Positions 17,266 to 26,262 of a DNA stretch of 40,268 bases are shown piece after piece (position 1 is the stretch's first letter; every line of letters starts with the position of its first letter). The stretch spans positions 1 through 40,268 of the forward strand of contig NZ_SPVF01000123.1 in NCBI RefSeq assembly GCF_004614185.1. Direction: 5' to 3'. This DNA comes from Zemynaea arenosa (GTDB taxonomy: Bacteria; Pseudomonadota; Gammaproteobacteria; Burkholderiales; Burkholderiaceae_D). The notes below the pieces were generated by a model that was not told where the DNA came from, did not search any database, and was given only the letters and a program-made list of their open reading frames with translations. Position numbers and translations under genes: made by a program.

Positions 17266-17270
17266 TTCTC

Positions 17271-19520
17271 ATGCAGTCCCGTCTGTCCGGCACGATGCAC
17301 ACGCTGCTGCTCTCGTGCCTGGCCCTGTCCGGCGCCGCCCGCGCCGACTGGGTCGTCTCCACCCAGCTGGAAGCGGTGCGTCCCGCCCCCGCCAATTTCC
17401 AGGTCCAGCCCCAGAATCCGCCCGCCTTCTCGTGGTCGCGCCACAGCGCCAATCCGCCCGGCTACGTGGTGGAAGTGCGCCAGAACGGCAGCACGGTCTA
17501 CACCTTCACCACCGACCGCAACTGGTACCTGCCATCCAAGGCCTTCGCGCCCGGCCACTACCAGTGGCGCGTGCGCCCCTCGAATTCCACGGCGGCCTCG
17601 GCCTGGTCCGACCTGCGCGAGTTCGACATCGGCACCGCCTCCGCCCATTTCGAAGTGCCCGACAACGCCGCCCTGAAGTCCGCCGCCAGCGCCCGCAAGC
17701 GCCCGCGCGAGTTGCCGGCCGGCTTCAGCCCGTCGGCCAGCTGGACCGCCGACATCAAGGCCGAACGGGCCAAGGCCCTGGCCACCCTGAAGAGCGAGAT
17801 CGACTACAAGATCCCGACCATGAAGGCGGTCAGGGATGCCGACTGGCCCCTCGTCACCGCGGGCGTCAACACCGCTGCCGCCAACAGCCAGAACGCGGAC
17901 GTGCGCACCCGCATCAATACCAGCGGCCGCCAGCTGGAAGGCGCGGCCCTGCTGTACCGCCTGACGCTGGACAGGAAGTACCTGAACGAAGCCATCGCCC
18001 GCGGCGACCAGCTCGCTGCGCTGAGCCCGACCGGCCCCACCAGCTACGCCAACCAGGACCAGGGCACCCGCGTGATCGCGCTGTCCCTGATCAAGGCCGC
18101 CGACCTGCTGTGGAGCGACCTGGACAGCACCCGGCGCGCGAAATGGCTCGCCACGGTGGCCACCCGCACCAACGCCATCTACGCCGACCTGTCCGGCAGC
18201 AATGGCCGCATAGACCAGTACCCGTTCGATTCCCATGGCGGCACCAACCTCGGCTTCCTGGCCGTGATCTCGGCGCTGGCCGTGGGCGACATTCCGGACG
18301 CCTCGAAATGGTTCGACTTCTCGGTGCGCGCCTACATCAACTCCGTGTATGCCTGGAGCGGCCCGGAAGGCGGCTTCGCCAACGGCACTGCCTATGCCCA
18401 GTACACCGCCGACTACGCGCTCCAGATCTGGCAGCCGCTGACGCAGGCCACCGGCGTGAACCTGTTCACCAAGCCCTGGGCCACCGGCTTCCTGCAGTTC
18501 TTCGCCGAGTTCCTGCCGCCGGGTTCCACGCGCCACGTGTTCGGCGACGAGCACGAGACCGCACCCGACTGGCGCATGATGAAGGCCTACGCCTCGCGCT
18601 TCGCCAGCCCGCAGGCCGCCTGGTACGCCAACGCCATCACCGGCGACGAAGACACGCTGACCCTGTTGCAAGCCCCGTACCCGCTGCCGTACAAGACCGC
18701 CAAGGGCAGCACCGCGCCGCCCAATGCCGCGCTGTTCCCCAGCATCGGCTGGGTGGCCATGCACAGCAGCATCAGCGACCTGGGCCGCACCTCGCTGCTG
18801 TTCAAGTCCAGCCCCTACGGCTCGTACAACCACAGCCATGGCGACCAGAACGGCTTCGTGCTGAACGCCGATGGCCAGCCGCTGCTGATCGAGGCCGGCT
18901 ACGAGGACTACTACGGCTCGCCGCTGTTCAAGGACTGGTACCGCCAGAGCAAGGCCCACAACACCATCACCTACGATGGCGGCAAGGGCCAGCTGGTGGA
19001 CGGCAACACGATCAACCTGGGCCGCAACGGCCGCATCACGGCGTTCTCCAGCACCGCCACGCTGGACTACACCGAGGGCGACGCCACCGCCGCCTACGGC
19101 TCCGTGGTCAATTCCGCCGTGCGCCGCGTGTGGTACCTGCGCAGCCAGGACGCCTACGTGATCCAGGACGCGATCCGCGCTCCGGCCGCGCACGTGTGGG
19201 AATGGAACGTGCACACGCCCACGCCGATGGTGCAGGGCGCGGCCGCCTCCATCACCGTGACCAATGGCACTGCCAAGGTGTGCGTGCGTCCGCTGATCAA
19301 CGACACCGCCTACCAGATCAGGTTCGGCGTGCGCCAGGGGCCGGCCCCGAAACCGGGCACCGCGGAGTACCACGGCGCCTGGACCACGCCGTCCTCGACC
19401 AAGGGGGAGTTCCTGATGCTGGTGGACGTGGGCTGCCGCAAACCCAACATCAAGATCACCGATGGCAGCACTACGCGCACGATTGTGGTCGGGTCCCAGT
19501 CGATTTCGGTGCCCAGATAG
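17271..19520 (+). CDS. secreted heparinase II/III-type polysaccharide lyase (DUF4962)
   Basis: A 749-residue exported protein. The signal peptide ends near ARA-DW. A fibronectin III-like N-terminal module (about 30-125, VRPAPANFQVQPQNPPAFSW) is followed by an all-alpha toroid (about 150-480). The C-terminal beta-sandwich region starts with NHSHGDQNGF (about 520-530), the signature of the heparinase II/III and alginate lyase group, and has KAHNTITYDGG further on. The family cleaves uronic-acid polysaccharides by beta-elimination. In an EPS locus it probably trims or releases the polymer made here. A strong GGAGG precedes ATG 17271; ATG 17295 is possible but weaker. The gene has its own leader. 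Confidence 0.82.
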   Translation: MQSRLSGTMHTLLLSCLALSGAARADWVVSTQLEAVRPAPANFQVQPQNPPAFSWSRHSANPPGYVVEVRQNGSTVYTFTTDRNWYLPSKAFAPGHYQWRVRPSNSTAASAWSDLREFDIGTASAHFEVPDNAALKSAASARKRPRELPAGFSPSASWTADIKAERAKALATLKSEIDYKIPTMKAVRDADWPLVTAGVNTAAANSQNADVRTRINTSGRQLEGAALLYRLTLDRKYLNEAIARGDQLAALSPTGPTSYANQDQGTRVIALSLIKAADLLWSDLDSTRRAKWLATVATRTNAIYADLSGSNGRIDQYPFDSHGGTNLGFLAVISALAVGDIPDASKWFDFSVRAYINSVYAWSGPEGGFANGTAYAQYTADYALQIWQPLTQATGVNLFTKPWATGFLQFFAEFLPPGSTRHVFGDEHETAPDWRMMKAYASRFASPQAAWYANAITGDEDTLTLLQAPYPLPYKTAKGSTAPPNAALFPSIGWVAMHSSISDLGRTSLLFKSSPYGSYNHSHGDQNGFVLNADGQPLLIEAGYEDYYGSPLFKDWYRQSKAHNTITYDGGKGQLVDGNTINLGRNGRITAFSSTATLDYTEGDATAAYGSVVNSAVRRVWYLRSQDAYVIQDAIRAPAAHVWEWNVHTPTPMVQGAAASITVTNGTAKVCVRPLINDTAYQIRFGVRQGPAPKPGTAEYHGAWTTPSSTKGEFLMLVDVGCRKPNIKITDGSTTRTIVVGSQSISVPR

Positions 19521-19556
19521 TAGAATCGGCGCGTTTTTTGTTCAGCTAACCCAGCC

Positions 19557-20774
19557 GTGACAGAACCGCGCCCCTTCCGCCTGCTGCAACTCGTCCCCGA
19601 AGCCTTGCCCTCGTTCCGTGCGGACGTGGCGACGCTGTTCGGCAAATACCTGCCGCGCCACGCCGTGCTGTGCGACATCGTCGGCAAGGCAGGGCAGGGC
19701 GAGCTTGACGGGCACGCTTTTGCCAGCGCGCGCCGTCCCCCCAAACACGGCAAACGCTGGCGCAATGAGCTGGCCTTCGCCGGGCTCTGCCTGCGCGCCG
19801 CCTGGACCGCCGACAAGCGCGCCTGCGACGTGCTCCAGGTGCGCGACATGGTCTCCATCGGCCTGCTGGTGCTGCTGATCGCCCGCCTGCGCGGGATGCG
19901 TTTCGCCTATTGGGTCTCCTTCCTCATCAGCGAGGGCCGCATCGAGCGCGCCCGCAGCGAGCTGGCGCGCCGCCGCAGCCTGCACTACACGCTGGTGCTG
20001 TGGAAGGGACTGGTGGAGCGCTGGCTCCTCTACAAGATTGTTTTGCCACGCGCCGACGCCGTGTTCGTGCAAAGCGACGCCATGCTGGACCGCATGGCCG
20101 CGCGCGGCATCGCCCGCAGCAAGATGTACGCCGTCCCGATGGGCGTCGACACGGAAAAGCTGGGCCTGGCCACCGTGCAGGGTCGGCGCCGGGACGGCTG
20201 GGACGGCATCCCCGTACTGGCCTACCTGGGCACCCTGGACAGCTCGCGCCACATCGACAAGGTGCTGGACGCGCTGCACCTTCTGCGCACCCAGTTGAAC
20301 TGGCCCACCGCGCGCCTGCTGCTGATCGGCGACTCCCCCACGCCGTCGGACGTGGTCACGCTGCGCGCCCACGCTGCCGCGCTCGGCCTTGCAGACGCGA
20401 TCCACATCACCGGCTGGTTGCCATCGGAACAAGCCTTACCCCTGCTGGCAGGCGCTGACGCGGCGATTTCCTATATTCCGCGCGGCGACCTGTTTGACAT
20501 CAGCTCTCCCACCAAACTGCTGGAGTACCTTGCTCTGGCTATGCCCTGCGTGGGCAACGACACGCCGGACCAGGTGCATGTGTTGTCGAAAAGCCAGGCC
20601 GGCTGGCTCACTGAAAGCACGCCGCAAGCCATGGCCGAGGGCGTGGCCGCGATCTTCGCCGACCGCCCCGCCGCCCGTGCCAAAGCCGCGAAAGGACCGC
20701 AGTTCATCGAGCAGAACCGCAGCTACCGCGTGCTGGCCGCCGGCCTCGCCGAGCGTTATCGACAGATGAGGTAG
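19557..20774 (+). CDS. GT4-like glycosyltransferase
   Basis: A 405-residue GT-B protein. The N-terminal acceptor-side domain (about 1-200) includes a hydrophobic patch (GLLVLLIARLRG). The C-terminal nucleotide-sugar domain (about 215-400) has VLAYLGTLDSSRHID, LLLIGDSPT and a divergent donor-site motif ISSPTKLLEYLALAMP, where the E-x7-E region is partly kept. The start is GTG, and TAGAAT at 19521-19526 just after the previous stop could be a -10 element. It probably adds one sugar to the lipid-linked unit; donor and linkage are unknown. Confidence 0.8.
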   Translation: MTEPRPFRLLQLVPEALPSFRADVATLFGKYLPRHAVLCDIVGKAGQGELDGHAFASARRPPKHGKRWRNELAFAGLCLRAAWTADKRACDVLQVRDMVSIGLLVLLIARLRGMRFAYWVSFLISEGRIERARSELARRRSLHYTLVLWKGLVERWLLYKIVLPRADAVFVQSDAMLDRMAARGIARSKMYAVPMGVDTEKLGLATVQGRRRDGWDGIPVLAYLGTLDSSRHIDKVLDALHLLRTQLNWPTARLLLIGDSPTPSDVVTLRAHAAALGLADAIHITGWLPSEQALPLLAGADAAISYIPRGDLFDISSPTKLLEYLALAMPCVGNDTPDQVHVLSKSQAGWLTESTPQAMAEGVAAIFADRPAARAKAAKGPQFIEQNRSYRVLAAGLAERYRQMR

Positions 20775-20813
20775 CCCGCACGTTTCAGCGCCAATTGAAC
20801 TCGGCTTTTCGAG

Positions 20814-20842
20814 GATAAATGCAATAATGAATTTATCTTTTT
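20814..20842 (+). terminator. AT-rich inverted repeat followed by T5
   Basis: GATAAAT (20814-20820) and ATTTATC (20831-20837) form a perfect 7-bp stem over a 10-nt loop, followed directly by TTTTT (20838-20842). It has the form of an intrinsic terminator but the stem is AT-rich. It lies in a short low-GC gap between two glycosyltransferase genes, and the next start codon is only 13 bases downstream. Confidence 0.4.
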
Positions 20843-20854
20843 GAAAGCTTGTCA

Positions 20855-21838
20855 ATGATCCATATTTTGCTGTCTCAACCAGGCGGATATCGCGACGTCA
20901 TTGAACATTTGGTAGCAAGCGGAGCAAAGGTGACCAACCTGGGGCCGGACGATGTGTCCCCCTCCCAGTTCCGCGGCAAGTTCGCCATCCTGGCGTCGAT
21001 GTTCTCCCGCAAGATCTGGCGCGCGCGTACCCTGTGGACGCGCGCCGACCGCGTGCTCGTGATCGGATGGCAGGCGCTGCCTGTGCTGGCCGCCATCAAG
21101 CTCGGCATCCTGCCGCGCCCGCACAAGATCCTCGTGATGGCCTGCTTCGTCCACAGCGCCAAGGCGCGCCGCATCATCAATGTGGTGTGGAAGGGGCTGC
21201 GCTTTCCCGAGCTGGGCTTCATCACCTTCTCGCCCGGCGAGGCGCGCAACCTGGTCGACAACGTTGGCATCCCGGCCGCCTCGATCTACCAGCACCTGTG
21301 GCGCCAGGAACTGAACGGCCGCGTCGACCAGCAGACCGACGATGGCTCCATCTTCACCGGCGGCTATTCCAACCGCGACTACGACCTGCTGCTGTCCGCC
21401 GCCGCCGACGTGCCGGCCCCGCTGGTGATCGTGGCCTCCAGCCGCAACCAGATCAGCGCGCCCGTCACCGCGCGCACCACCATCCTGCGCGACCTGCCCG
21501 AGACCGAATTCGAGCAGCTGCTGGCGAAGAGCCGCGTGGTCGCCATGCCGCTCAAGAGCCAGGGCGAAGCCTGCGGGCAGAGCGTGCTGCTGCGCGTGCT
21601 GCGCAACGGCAAGCCGCTGGTCGCCACGCGCCACGAATCGATCGAGGAATACCTCGGCCGCGACTACCCAGGCTTCGTCGACCACGACGACGTGGCCGCC
21701 ATGCGCGCCACCTTGCAGCGCGCCCTGTCCGACGACAGCTTCCGCGCCACCCTGGCCGACACCATCCGCAAGGCGGGCCAGCGGCTGGAGCAGCGCGGCA
21801 GTCCCGGCCAGGAAATCGAACAATTCCTGCTTGCCTGA
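20855..21838 (+). CDS. putative GT-B glycosyltransferase
   Basis: A 327-residue protein with a Rossmann-like N-terminal half (IHILLSQPGGY..., VLVIGWQALPVLAAIKLG) and a C-terminal half with GGYSNRDYDLLLSA, VVAMPLKSQGEACGQSVLLRVL and GKPLVATRHESIEEYL, where glycosyltransferases bind the nucleotide sugar. It is divergent; the assignment comes from fold-level motifs and from its place among glycosyltransferase genes. I chose ATG 20855, preceded by GAAAG; a TTG two codons earlier is also open. The upstream gap is an AT-rich hairpin region. Donor and acceptor cannot be told. Confidence 0.7.
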   Translation: MIHILLSQPGGYRDVIEHLVASGAKVTNLGPDDVSPSQFRGKFAILASMFSRKIWRARTLWTRADRVLVIGWQALPVLAAIKLGILPRPHKILVMACFVHSAKARRIINVVWKGLRFPELGFITFSPGEARNLVDNVGIPAASIYQHLWRQELNGRVDQQTDDGSIFTGGYSNRDYDLLLSAAADVPAPLVIVASSRNQISAPVTARTTILRDLPETEFEQLLAKSRVVAMPLKSQGEACGQSVLLRVLRNGKPLVATRHESIEEYLGRDYPGFVDHDDVAAMRATLQRALSDDSFRATLADTIRKAGQRLEQRGSPGQEIEQFLLA

Positions 21839-21844
21839 TCCATC

Positions 21845-23176
21845 ATGACCCTTGAGCTCAAGAACGAACTGACCTACGCGGGGCGCTACCTGTTCCGCGA
21901 CAACCCGCTGCTGGTCGGCCGGGTGGCGGCCGAGCTGGCGGCCAACGAGCGCCGCAGCCCGGAGGAGCTGGACGCCATCGGCCAGCGCAAGCTGCACGCG
22001 ACCCTGCAGCGCGCGATCCAGGTGCTGCCGTACTACCGCAACCTGTCGCGCGACTTTTCCGTGGCCGAGGCGCGCGATGCGCTGCGCCAGTTCCCCATCG
22101 TCGAGAAGGCCACGCTGGTCGCCAACCCCACCACCCTGTACCCGCATGGCGGCGCCAAAAAGCCGTGGGAAGCGATCGGCAAGACCAGCGGCACCTCGGG
22201 CGCACCGCTGACCATCTACCGCAGCCCCACCTCGGTGCTGTACGAACAGGAATTCATCAAGCGCCACTGGAGCTGGGGCGGCTACCGCCAGGGCATGAAC
22301 CGCGCCACCCTGCGCGGCGACCTGGCCGTGCCGATCGACCGCAAGCAGCCGCCATACTGGTTCTTCAACCGCTACAACCGCCAGCTGATCTTGTCCTCGC
22401 GCCACCTGAACGACCGCTGCGTGGATGCCATCATCGATCGCCTGGCCGAGTACAAGGCGGACATGCTGCAGGCCTATCCGTCCGCCGCGTACACGCTGGC
22501 GCTGTATCTTGCCAAGCGCGGCCGCAAGCTGGACATCCCGGTCGTCTTCACCGGCTCCGAGCCCGTCTACGGCCACCAGCACGACGCCATCGTCGGCACC
22601 CTGGCCCATAAGATCATGGACATGTACGGCATGGCCGAACGCGTCGCCTTCGCGACCCAGTGCGAGCACGGCAACATGCACCTGAACCAGGACTATTCGC
22701 ACGTCGAAATCCTGGACGACAACGGCAACCCGACCGACGATTACGGTTTCGTGGTCGGCACCACCTACCACAACCACGCGCAGCCGCTGGTGCGCTACCG
22801 CCTGTCCGACCGCACCAGGTGGAAGCCGGGCCGCTGCGCCTGCGGCCGCCCGTTTCCGATGATCGAGGAAGTCACCGGCAAGTACGAGGACTTCATCACC
22901 GGCTCGAATGGCATGGCGGTCAGCCCGTCGGTGCTGACCTTCGCCTTCAAGTACGCCCGCAACATCAAGCGCTCGCAGGTGGCGCAGGTGGGGCAGGGCA
23001 AGTGGGAGGTGCGGCTGGTGCCGGACACCGGCTGGTCCGAGGCCGACCGCGAGCTCCTGATGCACAACCTGCGCACCATGGTCGATGCCGAAGTCGACGT
23101 GGACCTCGTGTACAAGGACGACCTGCCCAACACCGCCGCGGGCAAGTTCCGCTGGGTGGTCAACGAGACGACATGA
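21845..23176 (+). CDS. CapK/PaaK-like adenylate-forming enzyme
   Basis: A 443-residue protein of the phenylacetate-CoA ligase (PaaK)/CapK family. The ATP-binding loop is GKTSGTSGAP (about 112-121). It is followed by LQAYPSAAYTLALYL, TGSEPVYGHQ, MDMYGMAERVAFATQ, a CACGR Cys pair and VTGKYEDFI, in the usual order for the family. CapK-like proteins recur in capsule and EPS clusters but their reaction is poorly defined. Activating an acyl group for a sugar substituent is one option (inference). It sits 6 bases after one glycosyltransferase gene and overlaps the next by 4 bases, so it belongs to the same operon. Confidence 0.85.
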   Translation: MTLELKNELTYAGRYLFRDNPLLVGRVAAELAANERRSPEELDAIGQRKLHATLQRAIQVLPYYRNLSRDFSVAEARDALRQFPIVEKATLVANPTTLYPHGGAKKPWEAIGKTSGTSGAPLTIYRSPTSVLYEQEFIKRHWSWGGYRQGMNRATLRGDLAVPIDRKQPPYWFFNRYNRQLILSSRHLNDRCVDAIIDRLAEYKADMLQAYPSAAYTLALYLAKRGRKLDIPVVFTGSEPVYGHQHDAIVGTLAHKIMDMYGMAERVAFATQCEHGNMHLNQDYSHVEILDDNGNPTDDYGFVVGTTYHNHAQPLVRYRLSDRTRWKPGRCACGRPFPMIEEVTGKYEDFITGSNGMAVSPSVLTFAFKYARNIKRSQVAQVGQGKWEVRLVPDTGWSEADRELLMHNLRTMVDAEVDVDLVYKDDLPNTAAGKFRWVVNETT

Positions 23177-24243
23177 GCAAGAAAATCGTCATGGTCGGCA
23201 CTGGCCTGAACACCATGGGCGGGATCGCCTCGGTGGTCAATGTGTACGCGCAGTCCGGCCTGTTCGACCGCCTGCCGGTGACCTATGTGGCCACGCATTG
23301 CGATGGCGGCGCGCTGGCCAAGCTGCGCGCCATGCTGAGCGGCTACGCGCGCTTCCTGTGGCTGCTGGTGAGCGGGCAGGTCGGGTTGGCCCATATCCAC
23401 GTGGCCTCGCGCGCCAGCTTCTGGCGCAAGTCCGTGATCTTCCTGCTGGCCTTTTTGTTTCGCAAACCGGCCGTTCTGCACCTGCATGGCGGCGAGTTCA
23501 AGATTTTCTACGAACAGGAATCGGGGCCTCTGAAGCGCCGCTTCATCTCCTGGATCTACAACCGCGCCGCGCACGTGATCGTGCTGTCGGAAGCATGGAA
23601 GCGCTGGGTGATGAGCATCTCCTCCAACCCCAACGTGGACGTAATCTGCAACCCGGTGTTGATGCCTGCCACCGTGCCCGACTGGACCGCGCGCAAGCAG
23701 GGCGTGGTGCTGTGCCTGGGCCGCATGAACAAGGGCAAGGGTTCGTACGACCTGCTGCAGGCCGCTGCCGATATCGTGCCGAAGACGCCGATCCAGCTGC
23801 ATCTCGGCGGCGACGGCGAAACGGCCCAGGTCCAGCAGCGTGCGCAGGAACTCGGCATCGCGCCCCACGTCCATGTGCTGGGCTGGGTGCGCGCCGATGC
23901 CAAACAGAAGGAGCTGGCCGAGGCCAGCATCTTCGTGCTGCCGTCGTACAACGAAGGCTTGCCGATGAGCGTGCTGGAGGCGATGGCCAACGGCCTGCCC
24001 ATCGTCAGCACCCCGGTCGGTGGCATCCCCGAGGCGGTGTCCGACGGCGTGGAAGGCTTCCTCGTCCAGCCCGGCGACGTGCGCGCCCTGGCGGACCGCC
24101 TGGCCCTGCTCGCCAACGACCCCGCGCTCGCGCACCGCATGGGCGCCGCCGCGCGCCGCAAGGTGGAAGCCGCGTACTCCACGGACGCCGTGGTGCCGCG
24201 CCTCGAAAAGATCTACAAGGATTTAGGAATTCGCTCCGCATGA
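23173..24243 (+). CDS. GT4 family glycosyltransferase
   Basis: A 356-residue GT-B enzyme. The N-terminal glycine-rich start is VGTGLNTMGGIASVVNVY, with HLHGGEF (about 96-102) and a hydrophobic stretch LLAFLFRKPAVLHL. The C-terminal domain has CLGRMNKGKGSYDLL, LHLGGDGE and the donor motif SYNEGLPMSVLEAMANGLPIV, with the E-x7-E glutamates typical of GT4. ATG 23173 overlaps the upstream stop (ATGA), which settles the start. The stop overlaps the next gene in the same way. It transfers one sugar of the repeat unit; identity unknown. Confidence 0.88.
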   Translation: MSKKIVMVGTGLNTMGGIASVVNVYAQSGLFDRLPVTYVATHCDGGALAKLRAMLSGYARFLWLLVSGQVGLAHIHVASRASFWRKSVIFLLAFLFRKPAVLHLHGGEFKIFYEQESGPLKRRFISWIYNRAAHVIVLSEAWKRWVMSISSNPNVDVICNPVLMPATVPDWTARKQGVVLCLGRMNKGKGSYDLLQAAADIVPKTPIQLHLGGDGETAQVQQRAQELGIAPHVHVLGWVRADAKQKELAEASIFVLPSYNEGLPMSVLEAMANGLPIVSTPVGGIPEAVSDGVEGFLVQPGDVRALADRLALLANDPALAHRMGAAARRKVEAAYSTDAVVPRLEKIYKDLGIRSA

Positions 24244-26252
24244 CTTCGCTCGCCTGGAAAATCAACCGTATCAAGCTGATGGGCGTGCCCGAGGTGCTGT
24301 GGCGCGTGCAGCAGGTCGCGCAGAAGAAGGTGACCAAGCTGGGCATCGGCCTCGCGTCAGAGCCCCCCGCGCCCGACACCAGCCGCTTCGGCCGCAGCTT
24401 CCTGCACGATGGCGCGGGCGTCGACGTGCCGGCCCTGACCGCCGCAGCGGACGCCATCCTCGCCGGCTTCTGGAACGTGTTTGCGCTGCACGCCATCCCC
24501 CTCGGCTTTCCGCCGCGCTGGAACCGCGACCCCAAGACCGGCACCGATGCGCCCATGGTGCTCGGCAAGGCCATCGACTACCGCAGCGAAAAGGTGGTCG
24601 GCGACATCAAGTACCTGTGGGAGCCCAGCCGCCACCTCGAATTGGTCACGCTGGCCGCGGCCTGGCGCAGCACCAATGACCCGCGCTATCTAGAAGGTGC
24701 GCGCACGCTGCTGGCGTCGTGGTTCGACCAGTGCCCCTATCCGCAGGGCGTGCACTGGACCAGCTCGCTCGAACTGGCGGTGCGCTTGCTCAACTGGGCC
24801 TGCGCCTGGCACCTGCTCGGCGGCGCCGACAGCCCGCTGTTCGCGGGGGAGGGCGGCCAGCGCTTCCAGCGCCGCTGGCTCGATAACGTCTATCAGCACT
24901 GCCACTTCATCAGCGGCTACTTTTCGCGCCATTCGTCCGCCAACAACCACCTGTTCGGCGAGTACATGGGCCTGTTCGTCGCCTGCCAGACCTGGCCCTG
25001 CTGGCAGGCCAGCCGCCGCTGGCTGGACATCGCGCGCCACGGCCTGGAAGAGCAGGCCATCGAGCAGAACCACGCGGACGGCGTGAACAAGGAACAGGCC
25101 ATCTACTACCAGCACGAAGTGATGGACATGATGCTGCTGTGCCAGCTCGTGGCGCAGGCCAACGGCTCCTCGTTCTCGCAGCCCTACATGGCGCGGCTGG
25201 AAAAACTGGCCGACTTCGTGGCCGCCATCATGGACCGCAATGGCCACGTGCCGATGACTGGCGACGCCGACGATGCCCAAATGGTGCGCCTGGCCTACGG
25301 CGCCGGCTGGTGCCCCTACCGTTCGCTGCTGGCCAGCTGCGCCATCCTGTTCAAGCGCGGTGACTTGAAGGCCAAGGCCGGCGGCTTCGACGACAAGAAC
25401 CGCTGGTTGTTTGGGGCCGAAGGCGAGCGCGCCTGGGCCACGCTGCAGGAGCAACCCGAGCATCCCGTGACGGCCTTTCCGCAGGGCGGCTACTACCTCC
25501 TCGGCAAGAACTTCGGCCAGGAGAACGAGGTGCGCCTGGTCGCCGATTGCGCCCCGCTCGGCTTCCTGTCGATCGCTGCGCACGGCCATGCGGACGCGCT
25601 CTCGTTCACCCTGTCCGTCAAGGGCCAGGAGATCTTGATCGACCCCGGGACCTACGCCTATCACACGCAGAAGCAGTGGCGCGACTATTTCCGCAGCACG
25701 CCCGCCCACAACACCGTGACCGTCGACGGCGTCGACCAGTCCGAGATCGCGGGCGCCTTCATGTGGATGCGCAAGGCCAACGCGCGCGCCTTGCTGCATC
25801 GCCCGCTGGACGCCGTGCAGGTGTTCGAAGGCGAGCACGATGGCTACACGCGCCTGCCCGATCCCGTGCTGCACAAGCGCCGCATTGCCTTCGACGCGGA
25901 GGCCAACCGGATCGTCGTCACTGACTTTCTATCGTGCATCGCAGAACACGAGGTTTTGCTACATTGGCACATGAGCGAAACATGCTCCGTTGCCACTACA
26001 AAAGATGGCTTCACGGTCAGCGCCCAGGACGTGACGCTGGAGTTTTCCTGCGCGGCGCCCGGCTTAGAACTGGCGCTCCTGCGCGCCGGCGAGGAGGCGC
26101 CCTTCGGCGGCTGGATCTCCCGCAGCTTCGACGTGAAAGCCACCACCACCACCGCCCGCTGGCGGGGACGGATCAAAGGCAGCGCCAGCATCGTCACTAC
26201 CATTTCGATTCAGGGGCTCGCACAAGGCCGGGCCGGAATCGCACCGATTTAA
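24240..26252 (+). CDS. heparinase II/III family protein without signal peptide
   Basis: A 670-residue protein with an N-terminal alpha-toroid-like region (about 60-400; WTSSLELAVRLLNW, HSSANNHLFGEYMGL) and a C-terminal heparinase II/III domain with HGHADALSF (about 451-459), DPGTYAYH and STPAHNTVTVDG. This is the alginate/heparin lyase group. Unlike the lyase at 17271 it has no signal peptide, opening MTSLAWKINRIKLMG. Many EPS loci carry such leaderless members; whether they act in the cytoplasm, at the membrane or are exported otherwise is unclear. The gene overlaps the glycosyltransferase upstream by 4 bases and is 10 bases before algD. Confidence 0.82.
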   Translation: MTSLAWKINRIKLMGVPEVLWRVQQVAQKKVTKLGIGLASEPPAPDTSRFGRSFLHDGAGVDVPALTAAADAILAGFWNVFALHAIPLGFPPRWNRDPKTGTDAPMVLGKAIDYRSEKVVGDIKYLWEPSRHLELVTLAAAWRSTNDPRYLEGARTLLASWFDQCPYPQGVHWTSSLELAVRLLNWACAWHLLGGADSPLFAGEGGQRFQRRWLDNVYQHCHFISGYFSRHSSANNHLFGEYMGLFVACQTWPCWQASRRWLDIARHGLEEQAIEQNHADGVNKEQAIYYQHEVMDMMLLCQLVAQANGSSFSQPYMARLEKLADFVAAIMDRNGHVPMTGDADDAQMVRLAYGAGWCPYRSLLASCAILFKRGDLKAKAGGFDDKNRWLFGAEGERAWATLQEQPEHPVTAFPQGGYYLLGKNFGQENEVRLVADCAPLGFLSIAAHGHADALSFTLSVKGQEILIDPGTYAYHTQKQWRDYFRSTPAHNTVTVDGVDQSEIAGAFMWMRKANARALLHRPLDAVQVFEGEHDGYTRLPDPVLHKRRIAFDAEANRIVVTDFLSCIAEHEVLLHWHMSETCSVATTKDGFTVSAQDVTLEFSCAAPGLELALLRAGEEAPFGGWISRSFDVKATTTTARWRGRIKGSASIVTTISIQGLAQGRAGIAPI

Positions 26253-26262
26253 GGAGAACGTC

